This document shows positions 20,211 to 29,133 of a stretch of DNA of 64,000 nt, one piece after another (positions within the stretch are counted from its first letter, which is position 1; every line of letters begins with the position of its first letter). Under the pieces are notes generated by a model. The model was not told the DNA's origin. It made no database searches and was given only the letters and a program-made list of their open reading frames with translations. The position numbers and the translations under genes are program-made. The stretch is from Chelativorans alearensis (GTDB lineage: Bacteria > Pseudomonadota > Alphaproteobacteria > Rhizobiales > Rhizobiaceae): NCBI RefSeq assembly GCF_010993735.1, contig NZ_WQNI01000010.1, positions 1-64,000 of the forward strand. Direction: 5' to 3'.

Positions 20211-20690
20211 GTCTCCGTGCGAAGAAGTCAGCGCCCGAACTGACGATTAGGCAGAAATCAGCAGCAACCAACCCCCTGATCTCGCTCGGCCAAGGAGTCG
20301 GCACGCTCGGCGCCGGCGGCCGGCATTTTGAGATCCGGTGTAGCCCGCGCCCACGGCCCGAAAGCTCCGTCAATGTGCAGCCATACGTCGGTGCGCTCCG
20401 CAAGATCGGCATAGCGTTAAACTGGTCGAAGGCCCCCCTAACGAGGCGCGCTGTGAATGACTGGTGATGGCGCGCAACCGCACCTTTTAGATCGAGGATT
20501 CCGATGGTTATAGAGCGGCAATCTGGATGAGATCACGCGTCTCACCTTGATTGTCGCGCCGCAGATGGTAGCGGTCTGCATTGAACAGTGGTCTGCAGAT
20601 TTCTGCGCCAAGGGTTCGTCGTTATAAGTTTTTTCCGACTCCTCCCAACCCGTGACTGCGCTTCTGCGCCGGGCCGATGTCATGCAAGTT
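20211..20690. other. intergenic region, no supported gene
   Basis: No recognisable product in any frame. This is the start of a zone of gene debris that continues to about 22.1 kb. Confidence 0.4.
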
Positions 20691-20870
20691 AAGGGCCGTT
20701 CCGATCAGGGCGAGACGCGCGGGCGTGTAGTCGGCGTGGAGGTCAAAGTGTTGGCCACCGTGGCGGCGGCGGATTTCAAAGGTTTAAAGCAACTCCAGGC
20801 AGCGTGCGGCGACAAATTCGTCTGCGGCATGGTCCTGTACGACCATGACAAGACGGTGCCTCTGGCTCGA
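20691..20870 (+). pseudogene. C-terminal remnant of an AAA/DUF4143-type ATPase
   Basis: About 60 codons read VVGVEVKVLATVAAADFKGL and then KQLQAACGDKFVCGMVLYDH, which matches the restriction-like C-terminal end of DUF4143 ATPases (GIEVKAS...DF.GL..L....G..F..GVVLY). The ATPase part is missing, and the frame then runs into unrelated sequence. Confidence 0.5.
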
Positions 20871-21450
20871 TGCCAAGCCTGCCGCTACATTCCTGAACGA
20901 GGCCCGTGCGCCGCTCAATCCGGAACCGTTTCGCCGCCGCACCGAAGCGCTTTTGTCCGAAGGGGGTTACAAGCGCGGCCGCCGGCGTTGGGACGAATGG
21001 GACGCGAGTGTCGATGAAGCCGCGCTCGAAGAGTTGATTGGCGCGGCGGAACCCTTTCTTGCCGTGGGACGTGGCGCCGATGCGTTGGCGATCCTGAAGC
21101 CGGTGGCCGGAGCGCTGGCCGACTATTGATCCCGAATGCGCCCATTGGGAGAAACTCTGCATGAATTCCATGACGCCTTTTCCGCAACCATCGCGGCCTG
21201 CATGAGGGGCTGGGACGATCCAGGGCTCCAGGACACGCTTACCGGGCGGGGCAGGGTTGGCCGCCGGGGGACAACGCGATCCGCAGGAAGACAATCTGAC
21301 GCAGGCGCGATCCGCAACGCTTCTGGCTACGACCGCGCCACCGCCTTGCTCGCCGACCTCAAACAGCTTGTCGGGGAGCAGGGAGCCGCCGCCGATTTTT
21401 CACGCCGCCTCGCTGCCATCCGCGAGCGTCACGCGGCAAGGGCCAGTTCA
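20871..21450 (+). pseudogene. decayed SWIM zinc-finger-family protein, C-terminal pieces
   Basis: One frame gives WDEWDASVDEAALEELIGAA and ILKPVAGALADY. A second frame continues with ETLHEFHDAF and MRGWDDPGLQ. Near the end comes GYDRATALLADLKQL and RRLAAIRERHAA. These blocks, in this order, resemble the C-terminal half of SWIM zinc-finger proteins, with frameshifts and a large internal deletion. Identification is from memory of the family and is not certain. Confidence 0.4.
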
Positions 21451-21548
21451 TCAAACGGTCGCAGGGGCTGTGATGCACGCAGAGTATGATGATGTAGGAG
21501 GGCGCACAAGAAAAGCCGTCAGCGCAAGTGAGCGTATTTGGTTGCGCA

Positions 21549-21610
21549 CCCCCGCAACCACTTTCGTCATAATTCAATAAAATGTGATATATAACAATTA
21601 CTTAGGCTGC
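21549..21610 (+). repeat. direct repeat copy B with tRNA 3'-end-like core (candidate att)
   Basis: This is the partner of 12572-12633: same 62-base length, same orientation, six mismatches. It again begins with CCCCCGCAACCA. It marks the right end of the stress cassette 8977 bases after copy A. The palindrome GCTGCCGGCAGC overlaps its right edge. Confidence 0.6.
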
Positions 21611-21773
21611 CGGCAGCAGTCTTTGTTGTTTTTGGCTCTGGCGTCGATCTGATTCCTGTGGACTTTGCGGCTGTCAAGCGCCGATTCATCGGTGTTTTGC
21701 GTCCGACCGCCGCCAAGGAGATTACGAACTTCACCGCGACCACCGCGGCGATCTCTCAAGACTTGTTTTCAGG

Positions 21774-21899
21774 CGCTGGCGGCGCGTCGATCTGCAGAAG
21801 GTTATCAAGGAGCGCTTCGGCGTCGACTATCACGAGCGCCATGTGTCGACCCTTTTGAAGAAGCTGGGCATTTCCCACATGAGCGCCCGGCCGCGTCAC
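21774..21899 (+). pseudogene. IS630-family transposase fragment
   Basis: About 42 codons read RWRRVDLQKVIKERFGVDYH, then ERHVSTLLKKLGISHMSARP. This is the N-terminal DNA-binding part of IS630-type transposases, which normally continues with PxxD. Neither the catalytic DDE domain nor IS ends are present. Confidence 0.65.
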
Positions 21900-22177
21900 G
21901 TTTTCAATCGTGTAGGTGTGGACCACGGTGCCGTTTTCGAAGCGGGCATATTCCTTGGCCGAATGCTACACGGTGTCGTGCTTGGCGTGTTCGGTTCCTC
22001 TATGCGGATCAAAGCGATTGGAACGATCAGCGAAAACCTTTTCGGCATCCTCGACCATCTCGGCCCCCCACCAGGACGAAGCAGTCTGAAAGGCCATTCC
22101 GCAAGGGATCATGCAGTGGCCCCAGAACCGGGCAATAGATGGGAAAAAGCGCGTGGCCCTACCGCTCCCTGCGCTGC
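21900..22177. other. gene debris, not identified
   Basis: A minus-strand frame here (71 codons, 21966-22181) contains FWGHCMIPCGMAFQTASSWW and could be the end of a lost gene. I do not recognise it. Confidence 0.3.
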
Positions 22178-22894
22178 TCAACCGCAGTGCCAGATTGGGC
22201 CATTTTGGGCGTCGGTGGCGTCTTTCTCGATCCCGTGGAACAAAGCCACGACCGCCTCCTGCGCCACCGTGATGTGGTCGCGTAGAGCTCCGAGCAATTC
22301 TTTGCGGTCGCTCCTTTTCAACGCCGCCACAATGGGCTCGTGGGTTTTGGCAATCCGATGCGGATCATCATAGAGCTTGCCGATCAGCGTAATACCTGCG
22401 CGCATCTCGGTGGCGAGTTCGTCATAAACCTTGACGAGGCGGGCATTGTGGCTTGCCGCGCACAACATGCGGTGGAAGGCGAAGTCCTCGAATATCTGAC
22501 TCTCCGCGGAGCCCGCATCGGCCAGCCGGTAGAGCTTTTCGATCTGCCGCTCGAGCCCAGCAACCTCCGCTTGGCCGATTCGCTCTAGTGCAAGACTAGC
22601 TGCATGCAGTTCGAGGCCGATGCGCAATTCATAAATGTCACGCAGATCGACAGCAGTTAGCGTGCGAACGAAGAAGCCCCGACGCGGGCTGAAGACGACG
22701 AGGCCCTGGCTTTCCAGAAGGCGGGCGGCCTCGCGCACAGGTGCGCGACTAGTGCCGAACTCGCGCGACAATTGCAGCTCCGTCAAGCGCGCGCCCGGCT
22801 TCAGCCGGCCGGTGACGATGGCTTCGGTGATCTGTCTGGAGATCTGCGTCACCAGATCGGTGGTTGAGATTTCGGAGAACATGCTTTCTGCCAT
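22178..22894 (-). CDS. GntR-family regulator (FCD/FadR type)
   Basis: A 238-residue regulator. Residues 10-75 form the GntR winged helix (LKPGARLTELQLSREFGTSR, then APVREAARLLESQGLV). The rest is an FCD effector-binding domain with metal-site residues around ELRIGLELHAA and DFAFHRMLCAASHN. The ATG at 22894 with AAGGGAAAT upstream is preferred to the TTG at 22921. It is divergent from the aldolase/ABC operon and probably represses it until the substrate binds. A matching palindrome lies between them. Confidence 0.9.
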   Translation of the reverse strand: MAESMFSEISTTDLVTQISRQITEAIVTGRLKPGARLTELQLSREFGTSRAPVREAARLLESQGLVVFSPRRGFFVRTLTAVDLRDIYELRIGLELHAASLALERIGQAEVAGLERQIEKLYRLADAGSAESQIFEDFAFHRMLCAASHNARLVKVYDELATEMRAGITLIGKLYDDPHRIAKTHEPIVAALKRSDRKELLGALRDHITVAQEAVVALFHGIEKDATDAQNGPIWHCG

Positions 22895-22974
22895 GATTTC
22901 CCTTGTCAGTGGCCTTCTCAAAAATCTGCCGGCCAGAGCTCCACTGAAGGATCATTATTGCAGGAGCGGTGCCG

Positions 22975-22994
22975 ATTGTCGACAAATTGACAAT
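22975..22994. promoter_or_regulatory. probable GntR operator
   Basis: The perfect palindrome TTGTCGACAA (22976-22985) lies inside a larger dyad ATTGTC-N8-GACAAT (22975-22994). It fits the TNGTNNNACNA-like sites of FCD regulators and sits between the regulator and the divergent aldolase gene. Confidence 0.6.
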
Positions 22995-23108
22995 TATGTG
23001 ATGCTATGGTTGCTTGTCGCAACGTCAAACTCGGCCCGATGGGCTGGGCAATCACGAAGCAGAACGCCCACATGCGCGACAGCGGTCGCGGCGGGCAGGG
23101 GAAAGTCG

Positions 23109-23894
23109 ATGAGAGTTCAATCGCAGTTTGGAACCGATACGGCCGGCGCCGCCGGACAGCCGCGCGAGCGCGTCGAGCTTGCCGCGGCCTACCGGCTGAT
23201 CGCGCATTACCATATGGACGACAGCATCTTCACCCACATCTCCAGCCGCGCGCCGGCAGAGGAGGGGGAGCATGCCTTTCTCATCAATCCCTTCGGTCTG
23301 CGCTTCGACGAGGTGACGGCCAGCAGCCTCGTCACCGTCGACATCGATGGCGCCATCCTGCGCGACGAATACGGCGCCGGCATCAACAAGGCCGGCTTCA
23401 CCATCCATAGCGCCGTGCATGCCGCCCGCCCCGACGTGCACTGCGTCTTACACACGCATACGGTGGCGGGTGTTGCCGTCTCCTCCATGGAGGAGGGCAT
23501 CCTGCCGCTCAACCAATGGTCGCTGCAGTTTTTCAACCGCATAGCCTTCCACGACTACGAGGGGATCGCGCTCGACCTTTCGGAGCGGGAGCGCCTGGTG
23601 AGCGATCTCGGCGACCGCAAGGTCATGATCCTGCGCAACCACGGTCTTCTGACCTGCGGGCGCACGGTGGGCGAGGCGTTCGCGCTGATGTTCAATATGG
23701 AGCGCGCGTGCCGGGCGCAGCTCGCCATCATGTCGTCGGGCGGCGCGCCGCGGGCTATCGACCGGGAACTCGCGGAAAAGACCGCCCGCCAGTGCGAAGG
23801 CTGGGACAAGCATCACGCGGGCAACAAGCCGGACCCGCAATGGGACGCCTTCCAGCGTCTCGCCATCAAGCATTATCCCGACCTCCTGGACTGA
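23109..23894 (+). CDS. class II aldolase/adducin family protein
   Basis: A 261-residue protein of the AraD/FucA family. Zinc ligands are visible as HTHT (in VLHTHTVAGVAV) and the later H in LRNHGLLTCGRTVGEAF. Members cleave or epimerise sugar phosphates, or act on related hydroxy-acids; the adducin-like subgroup includes many enzymes of unknown substrate. AGGGGAAAG precedes the ATG. First gene of an operon with a Dpp-type ABC importer, so it probably acts on the imported compound or its product. Confidence 0.85.
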   Translation: MRVQSQFGTDTAGAAGQPRERVELAAAYRLIAHYHMDDSIFTHISSRAPAEEGEHAFLINPFGLRFDEVTASSLVTVDIDGAILRDEYGAGINKAGFTIHSAVHAARPDVHCVLHTHTVAGVAVSSMEEGILPLNQWSLQFFNRIAFHDYEGIALDLSERERLVSDLGDRKVMILRNHGLLTCGRTVGEAFALMFNMERACRAQLAIMSSGGAPRAIDRELAEKTARQCEGWDKHHAGNKPDPQWDAFQRLAIKHYPDLLD

Positions 23895-23977
23895 ACGGGG
23901 GGCCAGGCAGGAACACAGCAAAGCCATCGGCGGAAGAAGAGGCGAAGGCCCGTGCCGCCCGCGAAACCAAGGGGAAC

Positions 23978-25534
23978 ATGAAAGCCATGCTGAAACGACT
24001 GTCGCTACTTGCCGCCGCGCTCTTCATCTCGACGGCGCTCCATGCCGAGCCGGTTACGGGCGGGCGCGCCAATGTCGTCATCCAGCCGGAGCCGCCGAGC
24101 CTGATGGTCGGGCTGGTGCAGAACGGACCCACGCAGATGGTGGCCGGCAACATCTACGAGGGCCTGTTGCGCTACGACACGGACCTGAAGCCGATGCCGC
24201 AGCTCGCCACGTCCTGGGAGGTATCCGAGGACGGGCTGACCTACACCTTCCACCTGCACGAGAACGTCAAATGGCATGACGGCGAGCCCTTTACCGCCGC
24301 GGACGTGGTGTTCTCGGCCGACGTTTTCCTGCGCGAGACCCACCCGCGCCTGCGCGCTTCGCTCGAGCACGTGGAGGAGATCAGCGCGCCGGACGACCAC
24401 ACGGTGGTCTTCAAGCTGAAGCAACCCTTCGGGCCCTTCATCGGCATCTTCGAGGTCGGCACGATGCCGATGATCCCCAAGCACATCTATGAAGGCACGG
24501 ATTTCGCCAACAACCCCGCCAACAACACGCCCATCGGCACCGGGCCCTTCAAATTCGCGGAATGGGAAAAGGGCTCTCACATCCTCTTGACGAAGAACGA
24601 GGACTATTACGAGGAGGGCAAGCCCTATCTCGACGAGATCTACTGGCACGTGATCCCCGACGCGGCCTCGCGCGCGGTCGCCTATGAAACCGGCGTCGTC
24701 GACGTCCTGCCCGGCGGCTCGATCGAGAATTTCGACGTGCAGCGCATCGCCGGTATGGAGAACACGTGCATCACCGACAAGGGCTGGGAGTATTTCGGCC
24801 CGCACTCCTGGATGTGGCTCAACAACCGCGAGGGACCGACCTCGGACGTGCGTTTCCGCAAGGCGGTGATGTATGCCATGGATCGCGAATTCGCCCGCGA
24901 CGCGCTGTGGAACGGGCTCGGCAAGATCGCCAACAGCCCCGTCTCCTCGTCCACGCGGTTCCACACGGACGACGTGACGGAATACGCCTACGACCCGGAC
25001 AAGGCGCGCGCCCTCTTGGAAGAGATGGGCTATGACGGTGCGCCGGTGCGCCTTCTGCCGCTGCCCTATGGCGAGACCTGGCAGCGCTGGGCCGAGGCCG
25101 TGAAGCAGAACCTCGACGAGGTCGGCATCGAGGTCGAGATCGTCGCTACCGACGTCGCCGGCTGGAACCAGAAGCTGGCCGAGTGGGACTACGACATCGC
25201 CTTCACCTATCTCTACCAGTACGGCGATCCGGCGCTGGGCGTTGCGCGGACCTACGTTTCGACCAACATCGCCAAGGGCTCGCAGTGGAACAATGTCGAA
25301 GGCTACGTCAACGAGGATGTGGACGCGCTGTTCGACCAGGCCGCCGTCGCCGTGACGCCCGAGGAGCGGCAGGAGCTCTACACCAAGGTGCAGCAGGTGC
25401 TGACCGACGAGGTGCCCGTGGCATGGCTGCTGGAGCTCGGCTTTCCGACCATCTACCGCTGCAATGTGAAGGATCTCGTGACGACGGCCATCGGCGTCAA
25501 TGACGGCTTCAAGGATGCGTATATCGAGAAATAG
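23978..25534 (+). CDS. ABC importer substrate-binding protein (Dpp/Opp family)
   Basis: A 518-residue periplasmic family 5 binding protein. The signal peptide is about residues 1-24 (LSLLAAALFISTALHAEP). Family blocks are YEGLLRYDTDLKPMPQLATS, GEPFTAADVVFS, IGTGPFKF and DVRFRKAVMYAMDRE. The family binds peptides, opines, nickel or glycosides, so the ligand is open. AGGGG sits before the ATG. Its permease and ATPase genes follow in order. Confidence 0.93.
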   Translation: MKAMLKRLSLLAAALFISTALHAEPVTGGRANVVIQPEPPSLMVGLVQNGPTQMVAGNIYEGLLRYDTDLKPMPQLATSWEVSEDGLTYTFHLHENVKWHDGEPFTAADVVFSADVFLRETHPRLRASLEHVEEISAPDDHTVVFKLKQPFGPFIGIFEVGTMPMIPKHIYEGTDFANNPANNTPIGTGPFKFAEWEKGSHILLTKNEDYYEEGKPYLDEIYWHVIPDAASRAVAYETGVVDVLPGGSIENFDVQRIAGMENTCITDKGWEYFGPHSWMWLNNREGPTSDVRFRKAVMYAMDREFARDALWNGLGKIANSPVSSSTRFHTDDVTEYAYDPDKARALLEEMGYDGAPVRLLPLPYGETWQRWAEAVKQNLDEVGIEVEIVATDVAGWNQKLAEWDYDIAFTYLYQYGDPALGVARTYVSTNIAKGSQWNNVEGYVNEDVDALFDQAAVAVTPEERQELYTKVQQVLTDEVPVAWLLELGFPTIYRCNVKDLVTTAIGVNDGFKDAYIEK

Positions 25535-25580
25535 GCGCGAACCGCTGATCTTGTGGCGCTTCACGTCGACCCCACCCAAG

Positions 25581-25602
25581 CCCCTCCCACAAGGGGGAGG
25601 GG
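25581..25602. repeat. GC-rich intergenic palindrome
   Basis: CCCCTCCC, six bases, GGGAGGGG. This looks like the short palindromic repeats scattered in rhizobial genomes. Placed between the binding-protein and permease genes, it may stabilise the upstream mRNA and so raise binding-protein levels. Confidence 0.6.
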
Positions 25603-25680
25603 AGCGAGGTTGCGCATGTGGGAGGTGTTGGGCGCGGCCTGAGCGATCTTTCCATTCGCACGCTGTACGTTAGAGGTCCG

Positions 25681-26652
25681 ATGCTACGCTTCATCCTCAT
25701 GCGGCTGGTGAAGGCGGCGATCATCCTGATCGCAATCCTCACGCTGAACTTCTTCCTCATCCACGCGGCACCCGGCGATCCGGCCGCGGTTCTGGCGGGA
25801 GAGGCGGGGGCGGCCGACGCGCAATTCATCGAACAACTGCGCGAGCGGTTCGGTCTCGACAAGCCGCTCCTCACTCAGCTCGGCATCTATCTGGGCGGCG
25901 TCCTGCAGCTCGATCTCGGCTACTCCTACCGCCAGCAGATGCCGGTGGCGGATCTCATCTTCGCCCGGCTGCCGGCCACGTTGCTCCTTACCCTTACGGC
26001 CTTCGTCATCGCGCTGGTACTCGGCACGCTGGCCGGCGTTCTGGCCTCGGCGCGGGTGGGCAAGTGGTCGGACACGGTGATCTCGACGCTGGCGCTCCTG
26101 TTCTACGCCACGCCGCTCTTCTGGGTGGCGCTGATGGCGGTGCTCGTCTTTTCGGTATTCCTCAACTGGCTGCCGGGCTTCGGCTATGAGACGGTGGGTG
26201 CGAACCATACCGGCTTCAGGCGCGCACTCGACATCGCTCAGCACCTCATCCTGCCAGCCACCACGTTGGGGCTCTTCTTCATGGCGGTTTATATGCGCAT
26301 GACGCGGGCCTCCATGCTGGAGGTGAGCCGGCTCGACTTCGTGAAGACCGCGCGGGCCAAGGGTCTGAAGCCGGGCATCATCCAGCGCCGGCACATCTTC
26401 CGCAATGCCATGCTGCCGGTGGTCACGCTGGCGGGCCTCCAGGCGGGCCAGCTCGTCGGCGGGGCGGTGCTGACGGAGACGGTGTTCGCCTGGCCCGGCA
26501 TCGGGCGGCTGATGTTCGAGGCGCTGGCCCAGCGCGACTACAACCTGCTTCTTGGCATCTTCTTCGTCTCGGCGGCGATGGTGCTCCTGTTCAATCTCAT
26601 CACCGACATCCTCTACCGGGTCGTCGATCCCAGGATCAGGGTGGCGTCATGA
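25681..26652 (+). CDS. ABC importer permease (DppB-like)
   Basis: A 323-residue inner-membrane permease with six hydrophobic segments and the family N-terminus (LNFFLIHAAPGDPA, ERFGLDKPLLTQ). The EAA loop is visible as DFVKTARAKGLKPGIIQRRH. It forms the channel with the DppC-like partner, whose start codon overlaps its stop. Confidence 0.93.
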   Translation: MLRFILMRLVKAAIILIAILTLNFFLIHAAPGDPAAVLAGEAGAADAQFIEQLRERFGLDKPLLTQLGIYLGGVLQLDLGYSYRQQMPVADLIFARLPATLLLTLTAFVIALVLGTLAGVLASARVGKWSDTVISTLALLFYATPLFWVALMAVLVFSVFLNWLPGFGYETVGANHTGFRRALDIAQHLILPATTLGLFFMAVYMRMTRASMLEVSRLDFVKTARAKGLKPGIIQRRHIFRNAMLPVVTLAGLQAGQLVGGAVLTETVFAWPGIGRLMFEALAQRDYNLLLGIFFVSAAMVLLFNLITDILYRVVDPRIRVAS

Positions 26653-27488
26653 GCGATTTCTGGAAGCGCTTCAGCCGAAATCGCGGCGCGGTGATCGGGA
26701 TCGTCATCCTGGCCGTGGTCGTGCTGGTGGCGATCCTCGCACCCATGCTCTTTCCGCAATCGCCCTGGCGGATGGTGCAGCGCCCCTTCCTGCCGCCCCT
26801 TTCCATGAACCAGTATCCGCTGGGGACGGACGCGCTCGGCCGCGACGTATTGGCAGGCCTTGCCTATGGCGCCCAGGTCTCGCTTCTCGTCGGTATCGTC
26901 TCGACAGTCGCGGCTCTCCTGGTCGGCATCCCCATTGGCGCGCTGGCCGGCTACTTCGGCGGGGCGGCGGACGATGTGCTGATGCGCTTCACCGAATTCT
27001 TCCAGACGGTGCCGAGCTTCGCGCTGGCCATCGTGCTGGTGGCGATCTTCGAGCCGAACATCCAGTCGATCATCGCCGCGATCGCCATCGTGAGCTGGCC
27101 GCCCGTGGCTCGCCTGGTTCGCGGCGAGGTGCTGTCATTGCGCTCGCGCGAATATATCGAGGCGGCGATCCTATCCGGCCAGACGAGCGCGGCGATCATC
27201 TGGCGGCAGGTCCTGCCCAATACCCTGTCGCCCATCATCGTGCTTGCCTCGCTGATGGTGGCGACGGCCATTCTCTTGGAATCCTCGCTCTCCTTCCTGG
27301 GGCTGGGCGACCCGAACATGATGTCGTGGGGCTACATGATCGGGGCCGCGCGGACGGTTATCCGGCAGGCCTGGTGGCTATCCTTCTTCCCCGGCGTGGC
27401 GATCCTTTTGACGGTGCTGGCGCTCAACCTCATCGGCGAGGGGCTGAACGATGCGCTGAACCCCCGCCTGGCGCGGCGGGGGAAATAG
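26649..27488 (+). CDS. ABC importer permease (DppC-like)
   Basis: A 279-residue permease with N-terminal FSRNRGAVIGIVIL, the LGTDALGRDVLAGLAYGAQV block and an EAA loop EYIEAAILSGQTSAAIIWRQ. ATGA overlaps the DppB-like stop, showing translational coupling. It is the second half of the transmembrane channel. Confidence 0.93.
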   Translation: MSDFWKRFSRNRGAVIGIVILAVVVLVAILAPMLFPQSPWRMVQRPFLPPLSMNQYPLGTDALGRDVLAGLAYGAQVSLLVGIVSTVAALLVGIPIGALAGYFGGAADDVLMRFTEFFQTVPSFALAIVLVAIFEPNIQSIIAAIAIVSWPPVARLVRGEVLSLRSREYIEAAILSGQTSAAIIWRQVLPNTLSPIIVLASLMVATAILLESSLSFLGLGDPNMMSWGYMIGAARTVIRQAWWLSFFPGVAILLTVLALNLIGEGLNDALNPRLARRGK

Positions 27489-27493
27489 GGGAT

Positions 27494-29119
27494 ATGGCGA
27501 TGACGGAACCGGTCCTCAGCATCGAAAACCTGACCATTGCCCTGCCGGAAGGGGCGGAACGGGCATTCGCCGTCGATGGTGTGAGCCTGCAGCTCTTCGC
27601 CGGCGAGATCCTCTGCATCGTCGGCGAATCCGGCTCCGGCAAATCCATGTCGGCCAACGCCATGATGGGGCTGCTGCCGGATCTCGTACGTCCGGTAGGC
27701 GGCAGGATCGTCTTTGGCGGGGTCGATCTTCTCGACAAGACGGAAGCCGAGCTGATGGACCTGCGCGGGCGCAAGCTCGCCATGATCTTTCAGGAGCCCA
27801 TGTCGGCGCTCAACCCGCTCATGCGGGTGGAGGACCAGATCGCCGAGGTCTACGAGGCGCATCGGCTTCTGAGCCCGAAGACACGGGCTGCCCGCGCCGT
27901 GGAACTCCTGACGGAAGTGGGCATCCCCGATCCGGCAAAGGCGGCAGAGGCCTATCCGTTCCAGCTTTCCGGCGGCCAGCGCCAGCGCGTCATGATCGCC
28001 ATGGCGCTGGCGCTCGAACCGGAGATCCTGATCGCGGACGAGCCCACCACGGCGCTCGATGTCACGACACAGGCGCAGATCCTGAAGCTCATTCGCGACC
28101 TGCAGCGCAAGCGCGGCATGGCGGTGATGTTCATCACCCACGATTTCGGCGTGGTGGCCGAGATCGCCGACCGGGTGGCCGTGATGCAGCTCGGCAAGCT
28201 CATGGAGACCGGAACGGCCGACGCCGTGCTGGACAATCCGCAGCATGCCTATACGCGCAAGCTCATCGCCGCCATTCCGAGGCTCGCCGCCGGCCAGGCG
28301 CCGGCGCGGAAGGAAAAGCCGCCGGTTCTGGAGGTCGAAAGCCTCTCCAAGACGTATCGTACGGGCGGCGGCCTGTTCTCCAGGCCGCGTGTCGTGGAAG
28401 CGGTGAAGGATGTGAGCCTGCAGCTTGCCGAGGGGGAGACCTTGGGCATTGTCGGGGAATCCGGCTCCGGCAAATCGAGCGTTGGGCGCTGCCTGGTGCG
28501 GCTGATGGAGCCGGATCGGGGCACAGTGCGGCTTGCCGGCCGGGACATGGCGCATCTCAAGGGTGAGCGCCTGCGCGCGGCGCGCGGCTCGATCCAGATG
28601 ATCTTCCAGGACCCCTATGCATCGCTCAATCCACGCGCGAGGATTGGCCGCATCATCGCCGAGGGGCCGATGGCCCATGGCGTGGCGCGGCGCGAGGCCT
28701 ATGAGCGCGCGGCACGGCTGCTCGAACTCGTCGGGCTGGATGTCTCGGCCATCAACCGCTACCCGCACGAGTTTTCCGGAGGCCAGCGCCAGCGCGTCGG
28801 CATTGCACGGGCGCTGGCGCTCGAGCCGCGCGTCATCATCGCCGACGAAGCCGTCTCGGCGCTCGACGTCTCCATCCAGGCGCAGGTGCTGGACCTGCTT
28901 GCGGACCTGAAGGAACGACTCGACCTTGCCTTGATCTTCATCACCCACGATTTGCGGGTCGCCGCCCAGATCTGCGACCGTATCGCCGTGATGCACAAGG
29001 GCGAGTTGGTCGAGACCGGGCCTGCGCATGACATCTTCAACCGCCCGCGGAATGCCTATACCCGTACCTTGATCGAGGCCATCCCTGGCCGTGAGAAGGA
29101 GCTGGCGACGGCGGGTTGA
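27494..29119 (+). CDS. fused dual ABC ATPase (DppD-DppF-like)
   Basis: A 541-residue protein with two complete nucleotide-binding domains. The first has Walker A GESGSGKS, signature [11 protein letters not shown] and Walker [13 protein letters not shown]. The second has a second [19 protein letters not shown] and [12 protein letters not shown]. The two subunits are usually separate genes, though fusions are common in rhizobia. It powers the importer. GGGG lies before ATG 27494; ATG 27500 is possible. Confidence 0.93.
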   Translation: MAMTEPVLSIENLTIALPEGAERAFAVDGVSLQLFAGEILCIVGESGSGKSMSANAMMGLLPDLVRPVGGRIVFGGVDLLDKTEAELMDLRGRKLAMIFQEPMSALNPLMRVEDQIAEVYEAHRLLSPKTRAARAVELLTEVGIPDPAKAAEAYPFQLSGGQRQRVMIAMALALEPEILIADEPTTALDVTTQAQILKLIRDLQRKRGMAVMFITHDFGVVAEIADRVAVMQLGKLMETGTADAVLDNPQHAYTRKLIAAIPRLAAGQAPARKEKPPVLEVESLSKTYRTGGGLFSRPRVVEAVKDVSLQLAEGETLGIVGESGSGKSSVGRCLVRLMEPDRGTVRLAGRDMAHLKGERLRAARGSIQMIFQDPYASLNPRARIGRIIAEGPMAHGVARREAYERAARLLELVGLDVSAINRYPHEFSGGQRQRVGIARALALEPRVIIADEAVSALDVSIQAQVLDLLADLKERLDLALIFITHDLRVAAQICDRIAVMHKGELVETGPAHDIFNRPRNAYTRTLIEAIPGREKELATAG

Positions 29120-29133
29120 AGAGGCAGTGGCTC

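Noticed and set aside
24005-25579. 524-codon frame antisense to the binding-protein gene
   Set aside because: Shadow frame; the opposite strand encodes a complete family 5 binding protein with a signal peptide.
26552-27493. Possible long N-terminal extension of the fused ABC ATPase
   Set aside because: Overlaps the DppC-like gene in another frame; ATG 27494 with GGGG upstream gives the normal ATPase start.
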